From Bacteroidota bacterium (GTDB taxonomy: Bacteria > Bacteroidota > Bacteroidia > M30B66), in contig CANMGM010000166.1 of NCBI GenBank assembly GCA_947497195.1, positions 1 to 5,695 on the forward strand: a stretch of 5,695 bases of DNA, given 5' to 3'. The notes beneath the pieces are model-generated. The model ran no database searches. It was given only the letters and a program-made list of their open reading frames with translations, and had not been told where the DNA came from. Positions 1-4,959 of the stretch are shown one piece after another. Both the position numbers and the translations under genes were made by a program. The stretch's first letter is position 1, and every line of letters begins with the position of its first letter.

Positions 1-204
1 AGAGGGAGCCTACAATCCATCGCCGGTGTATTGCGCGTGAGCAAGCTCGAAGGGCAGCAATGGGAATTGTATTCCGAACAAAGCAGCGACATTCGGCCTG
101 ATATATTCAAATTTGCCGTTGAACAGCAACTAACTGTTTTAACCATCAACCGCGTTGAGCAAGACCTCGAAAGTGTTTTCCGTGAACTAACATCAAAGAA
201 ATAA
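1..204 (+). CDS. ABC transporter ATP-binding protein, C-terminal end (GldA-like), partial
   Basis: This is the last 67 codons of a gene that begins before the window, open in frame 1 from the first base to the TAA at 202-204. The end reads DIRPDIFKFAVEQQLTVL...EQDLESVFRELTSKK. The 'LE-x-VFRELT' ending after a short alpha/beta segment is typical of the C-terminal domain of ABC-2 type export ATPases, and the version seen here resembles gliding-motility GldA and its relatives in Bacteroidota. The Walker A, Walker B and signature motifs would lie upstream and are not visible, so ATPase function is inferred from the tail alone. In GldA-type systems the ATPase works at the inner membrane with GldF/GldG permeases, but no such partners are in this window. 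The next gene, metK, has its own promoter, so the two are probably not co-regulated. I am fairly sure of the ABC family and unsure of the GldA subgroup. Confidence 0.72.
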   Translation, partial: RGSLQSIAGVLRVSKLEGQQWELYSEQSSDIRPDIFKFAVEQQLTVLTINRVEQDLESVFRELTSKK

Positions 205-223
205 GCGAATTAAGTTCTTGTGG

Positions 224-253
224 TTGTTTTATTCACGCTTAACACTATTTTTG
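224..253 (+). promoter_or_regulatory. Bacteroidota-type promoter of metK (-33 TTG, -7 TATTTTTG)
   Basis: TTG at 224-226 is followed after 19 bases by TATTTTTG at 246-253, an exact match to the Bacteroidota -7 consensus TAnnTTTG at a usual distance from the -33 TTG. Transcription would then start near 258-262, leaving a leader of roughly 20-25 bases before the metK ATG. The leader is AT-rich and has no Shine-Dalgarno sequence, as is common in this phylum. It is too short to hold a SAM riboswitch. This is a sequence match only. Confidence 0.6.
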
Positions 254-282
254 CAACGCTTTTAACTTAAAATCTATCCATC

Positions 283-1710
283 ATGCCGTACCTGTTTACG
301 TCAGAATCTGTTTCTGAAGGCCATCCCGATAAAGTGGCTGACCAAATTTCCGATGCGCTTATCGACCATTTTCTTGCCTACGATCCAAGTTCAAAAGTTG
401 CCTGTGAAACATTGGTAACTACAGGACAAGTAGTATTGGCAGGTGAAGTAAAATCTGAAGCATACCTCGATGTGCAGGAAATTGCACGTGAGGTAATCCG
501 TAAAATTGGGTATACCAAGGCAGAATACATGTTCGAAGCCAATTCGTGCGGTGTATTTTCTGCGATCCACGAGCAAAGTGCCGATATCAATCAAGGTGTT
601 GAAAAGAAAGACCCAATGAAACAAGGTGCCGGCGACCAAGGTATGATGTTCGGCTACGCATCGCGCGAAACCGACAACTATATGCCGCTTCCGCTTGAAC
701 TTTCGCACTTGCTATTGCGCGAGTTGGCTGAGATTCGCCGCGAAGGGAAACAGATGAAATACCTTCGTCCGGACGCAAAAAGTCAGGTTACGATTGAATA
801 CAACGATGCAAACGAGCCCTTGCGCATTGATGCCATCGTAGTTTCGACCCAGCACGATGATTTCGCAACCGAGAAAAAAATGCAGGAAACCATCACCAAA
901 GACGTGAAGGATATCCTCGTTCCGCGCATCATGAAGAAATTGCCGAAGCGCGTGCAGGCAATGTTCAACAATAAGATTAAATACCATATTAACCCAACCG
1001 GTAAATTTGTAATCGGTGGGCCACACGGCGACACTGGCTTAACCGGTCGTAAAATCATCGTTGATACCTACGGTGGAAAAGGTGCTCACGGTGGTGGTGC
1101 CTTCTCAGGAAAAGATCCTTCGAAAGTAGACCGTTCGGCAGCATACGCTACACGTCACATCGCGAAGAACCTTGTTGCTTCTGGTGTTTGCGACGAGGCG
1201 CTCGTACAAGTTGCGTATGCAATCGGTGTTGCAGAGCCAGTAGGATTGTATGTAAACACGTACGGCACAGCCAAAGTAAATTCAACCGACGGACAAATTG
1301 CTGCGGCAGTAGGTAAATTGGTCGATATGCGTCCGTACGCCATCGAACAACGTTTCAAATTGCGCACGCCGATTTACAGCGAAACCGCCGCTTACGGTCA
1401 CATGGGCCGCGAGCCGCAGGTTATTAAAAAGACCTTCAACAAAGGAAAGAAGAACGAGATAACGATGAAGGTGGAACTTTTCCCATGGGAAAAACTGGAT
1501 TTGGTTGATGCATTCAAAAATGCATTTGCATTGGGCAATACAGCAAAGAAGGCCGCTCCTGCCAGTCCGAAAAAGGCTGCTGAGGTACCGAAAGCTAAAG
1601 TTACAGCAAAACCAGCAGCGAAAACAACCGCTAAACCTGTTGCAAAAGCTGCAGCAAAGCCGGCGGCAAAAAAATCTGCTCCTGCTAAAAAAGCAACAGC
1701 CAAGGCTTAA
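283..1710 (+). CDS. metK: S-adenosylmethionine synthetase (methionine adenosyltransferase) with Lys/Ala/Pro-rich C-terminal tail
   Basis: MetK makes S-adenosylmethionine from methionine and ATP, releasing phosphate and pyrophosphate, in the cytoplasm; it normally works as a tetramer with active sites between subunits. The 475-residue product has the family signatures in order: ESVSEGHPDKVADQ at 8-21 (His14, Asp16 and Lys17 of the nucleotide site), GAGDQG at 115-120 (methionine/ATP site), NPTGKFVIGGPHGDTGLTGRK at 237-257, and the glycine-rich loop GGGAFSGKDPSKVDRS at 270-285. The catalytic core ends near residue 419, about the length I expect for Bacteroidota MetK. Residues 421-475 are extra: 55 residues with 16 Lys, 22 Ala and 7 Pro and a single acidic residue, resembling a histone H1-type tail. 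The ATG at 283 is chosen because the conserved N-terminus starts there and a consensus promoter lies just upstream. A hairpin terminator follows the stop by about 20 bases. Function is near certain; the role of the tail is unknown. Confidence 0.97.
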   Translation: MPYLFTSESVSEGHPDKVADQISDALIDHFLAYDPSSKVACETLVTTGQVVLAGEVKSEAYLDVQEIAREVIRKIGYTKAEYMFEANSCGVFSAIHEQSADINQGVEKKDPMKQGAGDQGMMFGYASRETDNYMPLPLELSHLLLRELAEIRREGKQMKYLRPDAKSQVTIEYNDANEPLRIDAIVVSTQHDDFATEKKMQETITKDVKDILVPRIMKKLPKRVQAMFNNKIKYHINPTGKFVIGGPHGDTGLTGRKIIVDTYGGKGAHGGGAFSGKDPSKVDRSAAYATRHIAKNLVASGVCDEALVQVAYAIGVAEPVGLYVNTYGTAKVNSTDGQIAAAVGKLVDMRPYAIEQRFKLRTPIYSETAAYGHMGREPQVIKKTFNKGKKNEITMKVELFPWEKLDLVDAFKNAFALGNTAKKAAPASPKKAAEVPKAKVTAKPAAKTTAKPVAKAAAKPAAKKSAPAKKATAKA

Positions 1711-1730
1711 ACGATAAATTTGTATTTTCA

Positions 1731-1757
1731 AAGCCTCGAAATTTTCGGGGCTTTTTT
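1731..1757 (+). terminator. Rho-independent terminator after metK
   Basis: AAGCCTCGAA at 1731-1740 pairs with TTTCGGGGCTT at 1743-1753, giving a stem of about 10 pairs with one G-U pair and a very short AT loop. The right arm runs directly into six T (1752-1757). It starts 20 bases after the metK stop and ends only 11 bases before the next ATG, so it probably ends most metK transcripts, and any read-through would feed the following gene. Confidence 0.85.
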
Positions 1758-1768
1758 ATTTAAATATT

Positions 1769-2311
1769 ATGGAAACAGCACGTGTAGGACAAAGCATCAA
1801 ACACCCGCTATATGGAAAAGGAACAGTTGTAAAAGTGATGGCGTCGTTGTACACCATTCATTTTCCAAGTCGCGGCAACATGGACATTTCGCAGCGGGCC
1901 GAAGGACTCGAATTGTTAGATGAAGAACCAGAAGGCGAAACAGAATCGGGCGAAACACTAACTATGTCGGTTGTTGAGCGAACACTTAGACGTGTGCTGG
2001 AAGACTATTCAGACGTTCAGCAAATTGTTCCGCTGGGCGAACGCTGGCAAGGCGGCACACTGCTTCTGCAGCCTGCAGATCCCTCATTGAAAGCCAAAGA
2101 GATTCCAATTGAAACGTTCTTTCACAAAATTGTAATGGTGCGCGATCGTTTGCGTGTGATGGAGCAACAAATTAATGCACACAATGGCTTAAGCGATACC
2201 GACAAAGTTGAATTGCAGCAATACATCACCCGAATTTATGGCAGCTTGACAACGTTTAATTTGTTGTTCAAAGACAACGCCCACCATTTTGTAGGGGATA
2301 AGAAATCGTAA
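1769..2311 (+). CDS. Conserved Bacteroidota protein of unknown function, N-terminal small beta domain
   Basis: I do not recognise a named gene. The 180-residue soluble product has no signal peptide and no membrane helix. Residues 6-50 (VGQSIKHPLYGKGTVVKV...IHFPSRG) look like a small beta-barrel of the Tudor/SH3-like kind also seen at the C-terminus of UvrD/PcrA helicases, where 'V-x-HPxFGxGxV' is typical. An acidic linker at 51-64 (DEEPEGETESGE) follows. The rest, about 66-170, appears well structured: ERTLRRVLEDYSDVQ, then VPLGERWQGGTLLLQPADPSLKAKEIP and a helical end (FFHKIVMVRDRLRVMEQQI, then DKVELQQYITRIYGSLTTF). I recall this second part as conserved in Bacteroidota proteins without an assigned function; that is memory, not a search. 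The ATG at 1769 is the natural start and sits 11 bases after the metK terminator, with no clear promoter between. It could bind nucleic acid or a protein partner through the beta domain, but this is only inference. Confidence 0.85.
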   Translation: METARVGQSIKHPLYGKGTVVKVMASLYTIHFPSRGNMDISQRAEGLELLDEEPEGETESGETLTMSVVERTLRRVLEDYSDVQQIVPLGERWQGGTLLLQPADPSLKAKEIPIETFFHKIVMVRDRLRVMEQQINAHNGLSDTDKVELQQYITRIYGSLTTFNLLFKDNAHHFVGDKKS

Positions 2312-2364
2312 GAACAAATTCATTTCAAAATCGTTTTAAGATTGTGGAGGCAGGCAGCGATAAT

Positions 2365-3069
2365 ATGAACGATTTTTCGGGAAATGAACCCGGTGAACAT
2401 TTACTCGATGAAGTAAATCACATCTTTTCTTTTGCCGAGCGACGAGAGCAGGAAGTACTGGAACATCATTTCGGTGTCGAGAGTATACTTGCACTTAGTC
2501 CAAACCATCGTTTTAGGGAAGCTCGCCAGAATCAGCAAATCGATGAGGAACAGTTGCGTCGTACCTGTGTGAAATATCGCCTTCGATTTTTGCCCAGTGC
2601 TTTGTATTCGGGCGCTGTACCCTTTGAGGTTGTTGCCTGTATGAAACGCTTTGAACATAAAAACTATCCAAGGCAGGTCAAATTTTTCGTGCTTGCACCA
2701 GTCGAGTTTTACCTAAAGAAGGAGCAATACCGAAGTCCCTTGCTTTTTGCGGAAGAGTCGAATGGCAAATACACAATGCTTTGTCAGTGGGGCGAATCAC
2801 GTCCTTGGTATCAGCAGGTTTTGCGTTATCCATTCCGCGATATGCGCAGCCTCATGATTAGCTCTTTTGCATTTGGATTCGTGGTATGCACTATTGCAGG
2901 ATTATTGGGCTTGGCCAATGGAATCACTCTGTTTCATAGTTTTCTGTATAAAGTGCCTCTCTTTGTGCTGAGTGCCGGATTTTTATCGACCGGATCACTT
3001 ATTTATGGTTTGGTAACACGCACCGATTTTAGCAGCGACAATTGGAATAAGCGGTATTTTAAGCGCTAA
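2365..3069 (+). CDS. Membrane protein of unknown function, soluble N-terminal domain plus two C-terminal helices
   Basis: The 234-residue product starts at ATG 2365; an in-frame GTG at 2344 would add seven residues (MEAGSDN). I prefer the ATG because a GGAGG lies at 2346-2350, though 14 bases is a long gap, and because the added residues look like non-coding leader. Residues 1-160 are soluble and mixed alpha/beta, with an Arg/Lys-rich part (RFREARQNQQ, RRTCVKYRLRF). Two hydrophobic helices follow at about 164-184 and 194-217 with a short loop between them. The tail VTRTDFSSDNWNKRYFKR is polar, so both ends probably face the cytoplasm. I do not recognise the family beyond a general likeness to unassigned Bacteroidota membrane proteins that end in a similar 'W-N-x-x-Y/F' tail. 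It follows the previous gene after 53 bases and may share its transcript. Its last codons, 217-232, are duplicated exactly at 5505-5554, and its stop lies 4 bases from the stop of the opposing regulator gene. Confidence 0.85.
   Translation: MNDFSGNEPGEHLLDEVNHIFSFAERREQEVLEHHFGVESILALSPNHRFREARQNQQIDEEQLRRTCVKYRLRFLPSALYSGAVPFEVVACMKRFEHKNYPRQVKFFVLAPVEFYLKKEQYRSPLLFAEESNGKYTMLCQWGESRPWYQQVLRYPFRDMRSLMISSFAFGFVVCTIAGLLGLANGITLFHSFLYKVPLFVLSAGFLSTGSLIYGLVTRTDFSSDNWNKRYFKR
3012..3061 (+). repeat. Direct repeat, copy 1 (inside 3' end of the membrane-protein gene)
   Basis: This 50-base segment encodes residues 217-232 of the membrane protein and recurs without a mismatch at 5505-5554, 2493 bases downstream on the same strand. 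The match stops abruptly on both sides: T against C before it and A against G after it. It is not a tRNA, and I see no dif-like palindrome in it. Placement at a gene's 3' end and a perfect second copy is the usual look of att sites left by site-specific integration. Confidence 0.95.
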
Positions 3070-3077
3070 TTGCTTAA
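3059..3077. other. Small inverted repeat over the two convergent stop codons
   Basis: TTAAGC at 3059-3064 and GCTTAA at 3072-3077 form a six-pair hairpin with a 7-base loop. It covers the stop codons of both converging genes and the right edge of the 50-base repeat. A run of T does not follow directly on either strand, so it is at best a weak two-way terminator. Confidence 0.35.
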
Positions 3078-3415
3078 CTTTCTTTGCGTAAAAATGCGAT
3101 TACATTTTTTTGCAGTTCGATGATTTCTTTGAGCGAATGGTTTTCGCGGCGCAGAAATTCGATTTCGAGATTACGCAGTTGTTCGGTTTCTGCTGAGGTA
3201 TCTAAAGCAAAGCGCTTCGTTAAATAGTGTTCATCCTCCGAAACGAGTGTTAATCCAATCTGTTTGGCGATATCGTAATAAGTAAGGTCGTTGACCTTGC
3301 CTGTTTTTTCTATATAAGAAATAAGCGAGCGCGTTTTAGACAGCATTCGGGCGAGCTCGGCCTGGCTTATACCAAGTTCCTTGCGGCGTATGCGTATGCG
3401 TTCTCCACGGTTCAT
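3074..3415 (-). CDS. XRE-family HTH transcriptional regulator with C-terminal coiled coil
   Basis: This 113-residue protein has a Cro/CI (XRE)-type helix-turn-helix at about residues 4-55: GERIRIRRKELG, then ISQAELARML (helix 2) and TRSLISYIEKTGK (recognition helix), then LTYYDIAKQIGLTL. After a short linker, residues 77-111 (EQLRNLEIEFLRRENHSLKEIIELQKNVIAFL) show heptad spacing of hydrophobic residues and probably form a dimerising coiled coil. The start is ATG at 3415 read leftward; the stop is at 3074-3076. It should bind DNA as a dimer, so the inverted repeats in the divergent region just upstream (3416-3727) are the obvious places to act, either on its own promoter or on the exported-protein genes on the other side. 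It is not paired with a toxin gene: its only adjoining same-strand space is empty. The DNA-binding family is clear; targets and signal are inferred. Confidence 0.9.
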   Translation of the reverse strand: MNRGERIRIRRKELGISQAELARMLSKTRSLISYIEKTGKVNDLTYYDIAKQIGLTLVSEDEHYLTKRFALDTSAETEQLRNLEIEFLRRENHSLKEIIELQKNVIAFLRKES

Positions 3416-3457
3416 TTTACAAATGTGAGACAGAGATTGTAAAATAGAATAGACAAT

Positions 3458-3531
3458 TTACTTGACGCAGCTCAAAGCCGAATTTCAATTCCCCGAATGC
3501 CCTAAAATCTTTTTATTTCATCGTCAAGTAA
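3458..3531. repeat. Long-spaced 10-base perfect inverted repeat
   Basis: TTACTTGACG at 3458-3467 is the exact reverse complement of CGTCAAGTAA at 3522-3531, with 54 bases between. The half-sites carry the TTGAC/GTCAA core also repeated further right. The spacing is about five helical turns, which would suit two dimers joined by a loop, but this is only inference. Confidence 0.55.
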
Positions 3532-3540
3532 TTATGCATG

Positions 3541-3554
3541 TTCGCAATTGTGAA
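3541..3554. promoter_or_regulatory. Candidate operator palindrome TTCGCAATTGTGAA
   Basis: The 14 bases read TTC-G-CAATTG-T-GAA, with twofold symmetry at 12 of 14 positions. This size and form suits binding by a dimer of an XRE-type repressor, and the site lies about 125 bases upstream of the regulator's start in the divergent region. There is no direct proof of binding. Confidence 0.4.
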
Positions 3555-3572
3555 TATTCAAAACGCTTGCAA

Positions 3573-3613
3573 AAGTCAATTTTAAGTCAAATATTGCACA
3601 CTTAATTTGACTT
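3573..3613. promoter_or_regulatory. Cluster of AAGTCAA half-sites, inverted and direct
   Basis: AAGTCAAAT at 3584-3592 faces its exact reverse complement ATTTGACTT at 3605-3613 across a 12-base spacer. A further AAGTCAA at 3573-3579 lies 11 bases, one helical turn, ahead of the one at 3584. Three half-sites in 41 bases look like an operator cluster. The right half-site overlaps the promoter-like TTAATTTG at 3602-3609, so a bound regulator could block transcription of the exported-protein genes. Confidence 0.45.
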
Positions 3614-3621
3614 TTATTCAC

Positions 3622-3633
3622 CGCATGTATGCG
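3622..3633. promoter_or_regulatory. Short palindrome CGCATGTATGCG
   Basis: Five-base perfect arms CGCAT and ATGCG flank a GT centre. It stands 9 bases after the AAGTCAA cluster and about 95 bases before the secreted-protein ATG. It could be a separate protein-binding site. It is short enough that chance is a real alternative. Confidence 0.3.
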
Positions 3634-3674
3634 TTTAGCTTTATTGTTCCAAAAAATGAAGAGAAAGCATACTT

Positions 3675-3698
3675 AAGAGGGAGGGCAACTTCCCTCTT
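3675..3698 (+). other. Leader hairpin before the secreted-protein gene
   Basis: AAGAGGGA at 3675-3682 pairs perfectly with TCCCTCTT at 3691-3698 around an 8-base loop. The following bases are A-rich, not T-rich, on the + strand, so it is not a normal terminator. It would sit in the 5' leader about 30 bases before the ATG at 3728 and might affect mRNA stability or translation. Confidence 0.5.
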
Positions 3699-3727
3699 TA
3701 AAAATTAAAAAACAAAACCATTACGCT

Positions 3728-4030
3728 ATGAAAAAAACACTTCTGAGTATGTTTTCTGTAATCTGCACGATTACAGCATTAAACGCCCAAACCAAAAAAG
3801 ACGGTACGCCCGATATGCGCTACAAGGCGAACAAAGACCTATACGGCAGCCCTTCTTACAGTACACCTGTGTATTACGAAAGTAAACCCGAGCGCAATTA
3901 CGACAACGGTGGACAAATAAAGCTGCAGGATGGCTATTTCAAAAGCAACGGAACCTACGTTGAGCCCCATTTTAAAACCACACCCGATAACTATAAGTGG
4001 AATAATGTAGGGAGCTGGGATCCTAAGTAA
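3728..4030 (+). CDS. Small secreted protein with GTPDxRYKxNK and GTYVxPHFKTxPD motifs
   Basis: The 100-residue product has a clear signal peptide: MKKT, a hydrophobic stretch to residue 18 and a likely cut after LNA20, leaving Gln21 as the new N-terminus. The mature part is about 80 residues, hydrophilic and Tyr/Asn/Lys-rich, with no Cys. Two short motifs stand out: GTPDMRYKANK at 26-36 and GYFKSNGTYVEPHFKTTPD at 69-87. The second resembles the 'GTYVxxHYRTxPDGxxxNN' segment I recall from many small exported bacterial proteins of unknown function; here the usual downstream 'GNxNPYTG' part is replaced by NNVGSWDPK. The ATG at 3728 is the only start that gives the signal peptide. No Shine-Dalgarno is seen. 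It is followed after 36 bases by a lipoprotein gene on the same strand, so the two may be co-transcribed. Function is unknown; export is well supported. Confidence 0.82.
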   Translation: MKKTLLSMFSVICTITALNAQTKKDGTPDMRYKANKDLYGSPSYSTPVYYESKPERNYDNGGQIKLQDGYFKSNGTYVEPHFKTTPDNYKWNNVGSWDPK

Positions 4031-4066
4031 TAAACTTAAAAATTTACACTAATTAAACTTTAATCT

Positions 4067-4873
4067 TTGAAAACAAAATTCACACTTCCATTCCTCTCAG
4101 TTATCATTTTATCAATTGTTTACAGCTCTTGCTCAATTCACAAAAGAAATTACCGCGATGGTTATTTTATCGATTGGCATGCAAGCTCGGCAAATAATAC
4201 ATTGGCTATTGAAAATAATGCAGAAAACAACATTGAAACAATTGGTCAATCAATAGAATCTGAAGTTCAAGCAAAACCCCTCAATTCGGTTGACGGCTTT
4301 GAGAAAGCATACTTGCCTAAGCCAATTAACAACATTGGCTATTCAAAGACTTACAACCAATCCAAACAATCTTTATTTGCCGATTTTAAAATAAGTTCGA
4401 TAAGTCGCAATTCAAGAAGCGAGTTAGATTGTGATGTAATTGTGATGCGAAATGGTGATGAAATAAATGCTAAGGTTTTGGAAGTTACACCAACCGAAGT
4501 AAAGTATAAGAAATGCATCGAAGGTAATAGTGTAGTTTATACCAAATTAAAATCTGATGTGTTTCAAATTAAGTATGCCGATGGCTCAAAGGATTTCATG
4601 GGTAGTGAAAAAAGTGCTTCAGAGGTTTCCGATGATAATAAAAAGACACATTGGGCAGCAATAACCGGAATGGTGTCCGGAATTTTAGGAATTCTATTTA
4701 CTGGTTTTTTCGGGGTTTGCGGAATCGTTTTTAGCGCCATTGCACTAAATCAGATTGCAAAAAGGAAAAAGCATAAAGGGAAAAATATGGCAATAGCAGG
4801 TTTGGTTTTGGGTATAATTGCAATAGGAGTTGGGATTTTAAGAGGCTTTTTATTGGCCTCATTATTTTTTTAA
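4067..4873 (+). CDS. Lipoprotein with conserved NGDEI domain and C-terminal DUF4190-like membrane domain (TTG start)
   Basis: The 268-residue product begins at TTG 4067. A TAA lies in frame at 4061-4063 and the next in-frame Met is deep inside the protein, so TTG is the only start that yields the export signal. That signal runs MKTKFTLPFLSVIILSIVYSSC with the lipid-accepting Cys at 22. CSIHKRNYRDGYFIDWH follows, a start I recall from many Bacteroidota lipoproteins. Residues 40-115 are Asn/Ser-rich and probably unstructured. Residues 121-172 (DCDVIVMRNGDEINAKV ... EVKYKKC ... VFQIKYADGS) are a small beta domain common in Bacteroidota. Residues about 194-262 give two membrane stretches split by a basic loop (KRKKHKGKNMAIAGLVLGI), as in DUF4190. 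A molecule with both a lipid anchor and membrane helices probably sits in the inner membrane. The gene is AT-rich compared with metK (about 37% GC against 55% in 60-base samples). The biochemical role is unknown. Confidence 0.85.
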   Translation: MKTKFTLPFLSVIILSIVYSSCSIHKRNYRDGYFIDWHASSANNTLAIENNAENNIETIGQSIESEVQAKPLNSVDGFEKAYLPKPINNIGYSKTYNQSKQSLFADFKISSISRNSRSELDCDVIVMRNGDEINAKVLEVTPTEVKYKKCIEGNSVVYTKLKSDVFQIKYADGSKDFMGSEKSASEVSDDNKKTHWAAITGMVSGILGILFTGFFGVCGIVFSAIALNQIAKRKKHKGKNMAIAGLVLGIIAIGVGILRGFLLASLFF

Positions 4874-4959
4874 ATGCTGATTTTCAGCTTAGATAGGCTC
4901 AATTACTTTAATAGTAGGAGCTGTATTGTTAAATAATTTTTCATTTTGGTCATTTTTCA

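Larger units (their letters stand above)
3416..3727. promoter_or_regulatory. Divergent intergenic control region rich in inverted repeats
   Basis: These 312 bases separate the starts of the XRE regulator (leftward) and the secreted-protein gene (rightward), so they should hold both promoters. I find no coding sequence. The pentamer GTCAA/TTGAC occurs five times (3462-3466, 3523-3527, 3575-3579, 3586-3590, 3607-3611), and several separate palindromes are listed as their own entries. No exact TAnnTTTG was found in either direction. The nearest rightward matches are TTAATTTG at 3602-3609 and TAGCTTTA at 3636-3643, each with one mismatch, so the promoter positions remain open. Confidence 0.6.

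Noticed and set aside
205..282. Possible SAM riboswitch before metK
   Set aside because: The gap is 78 bases, most of it taken by the promoter, and the remaining leader of about 25 bases cannot form a known SAM-binding structure.
1508..1523. TGCATT/AATGCA inverted repeat near the end of the MetK core
   Set aside because: It lies inside conserved coding sequence and is short and AT-rich, so chance is sufficient.
1505..1717. A + strand frame overlapping the 3' end of metK
   Set aside because: It is a Lys/Leu/Gln-rich shadow of the repetitive Lys/Ala tail in another frame.
1715..1722. TAAATTTG as a promoter for the 1769 gene
   Set aside because: It matches TAnnTTTG, but no TTG lies at the -33 distance and a strong terminator stands between it and the gene.
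391..1731. Several long open frames antisense to metK
   Set aside because: They lie wholly opposite a gene with clear family motifs, have no recognisable protein features, and are explained by the codon pattern of metK.
4877..4889. GCTGATTTTCAGC hairpin after the first lipoprotein gene as a terminator
   Set aside because: The stem is only five pairs and no T run follows.
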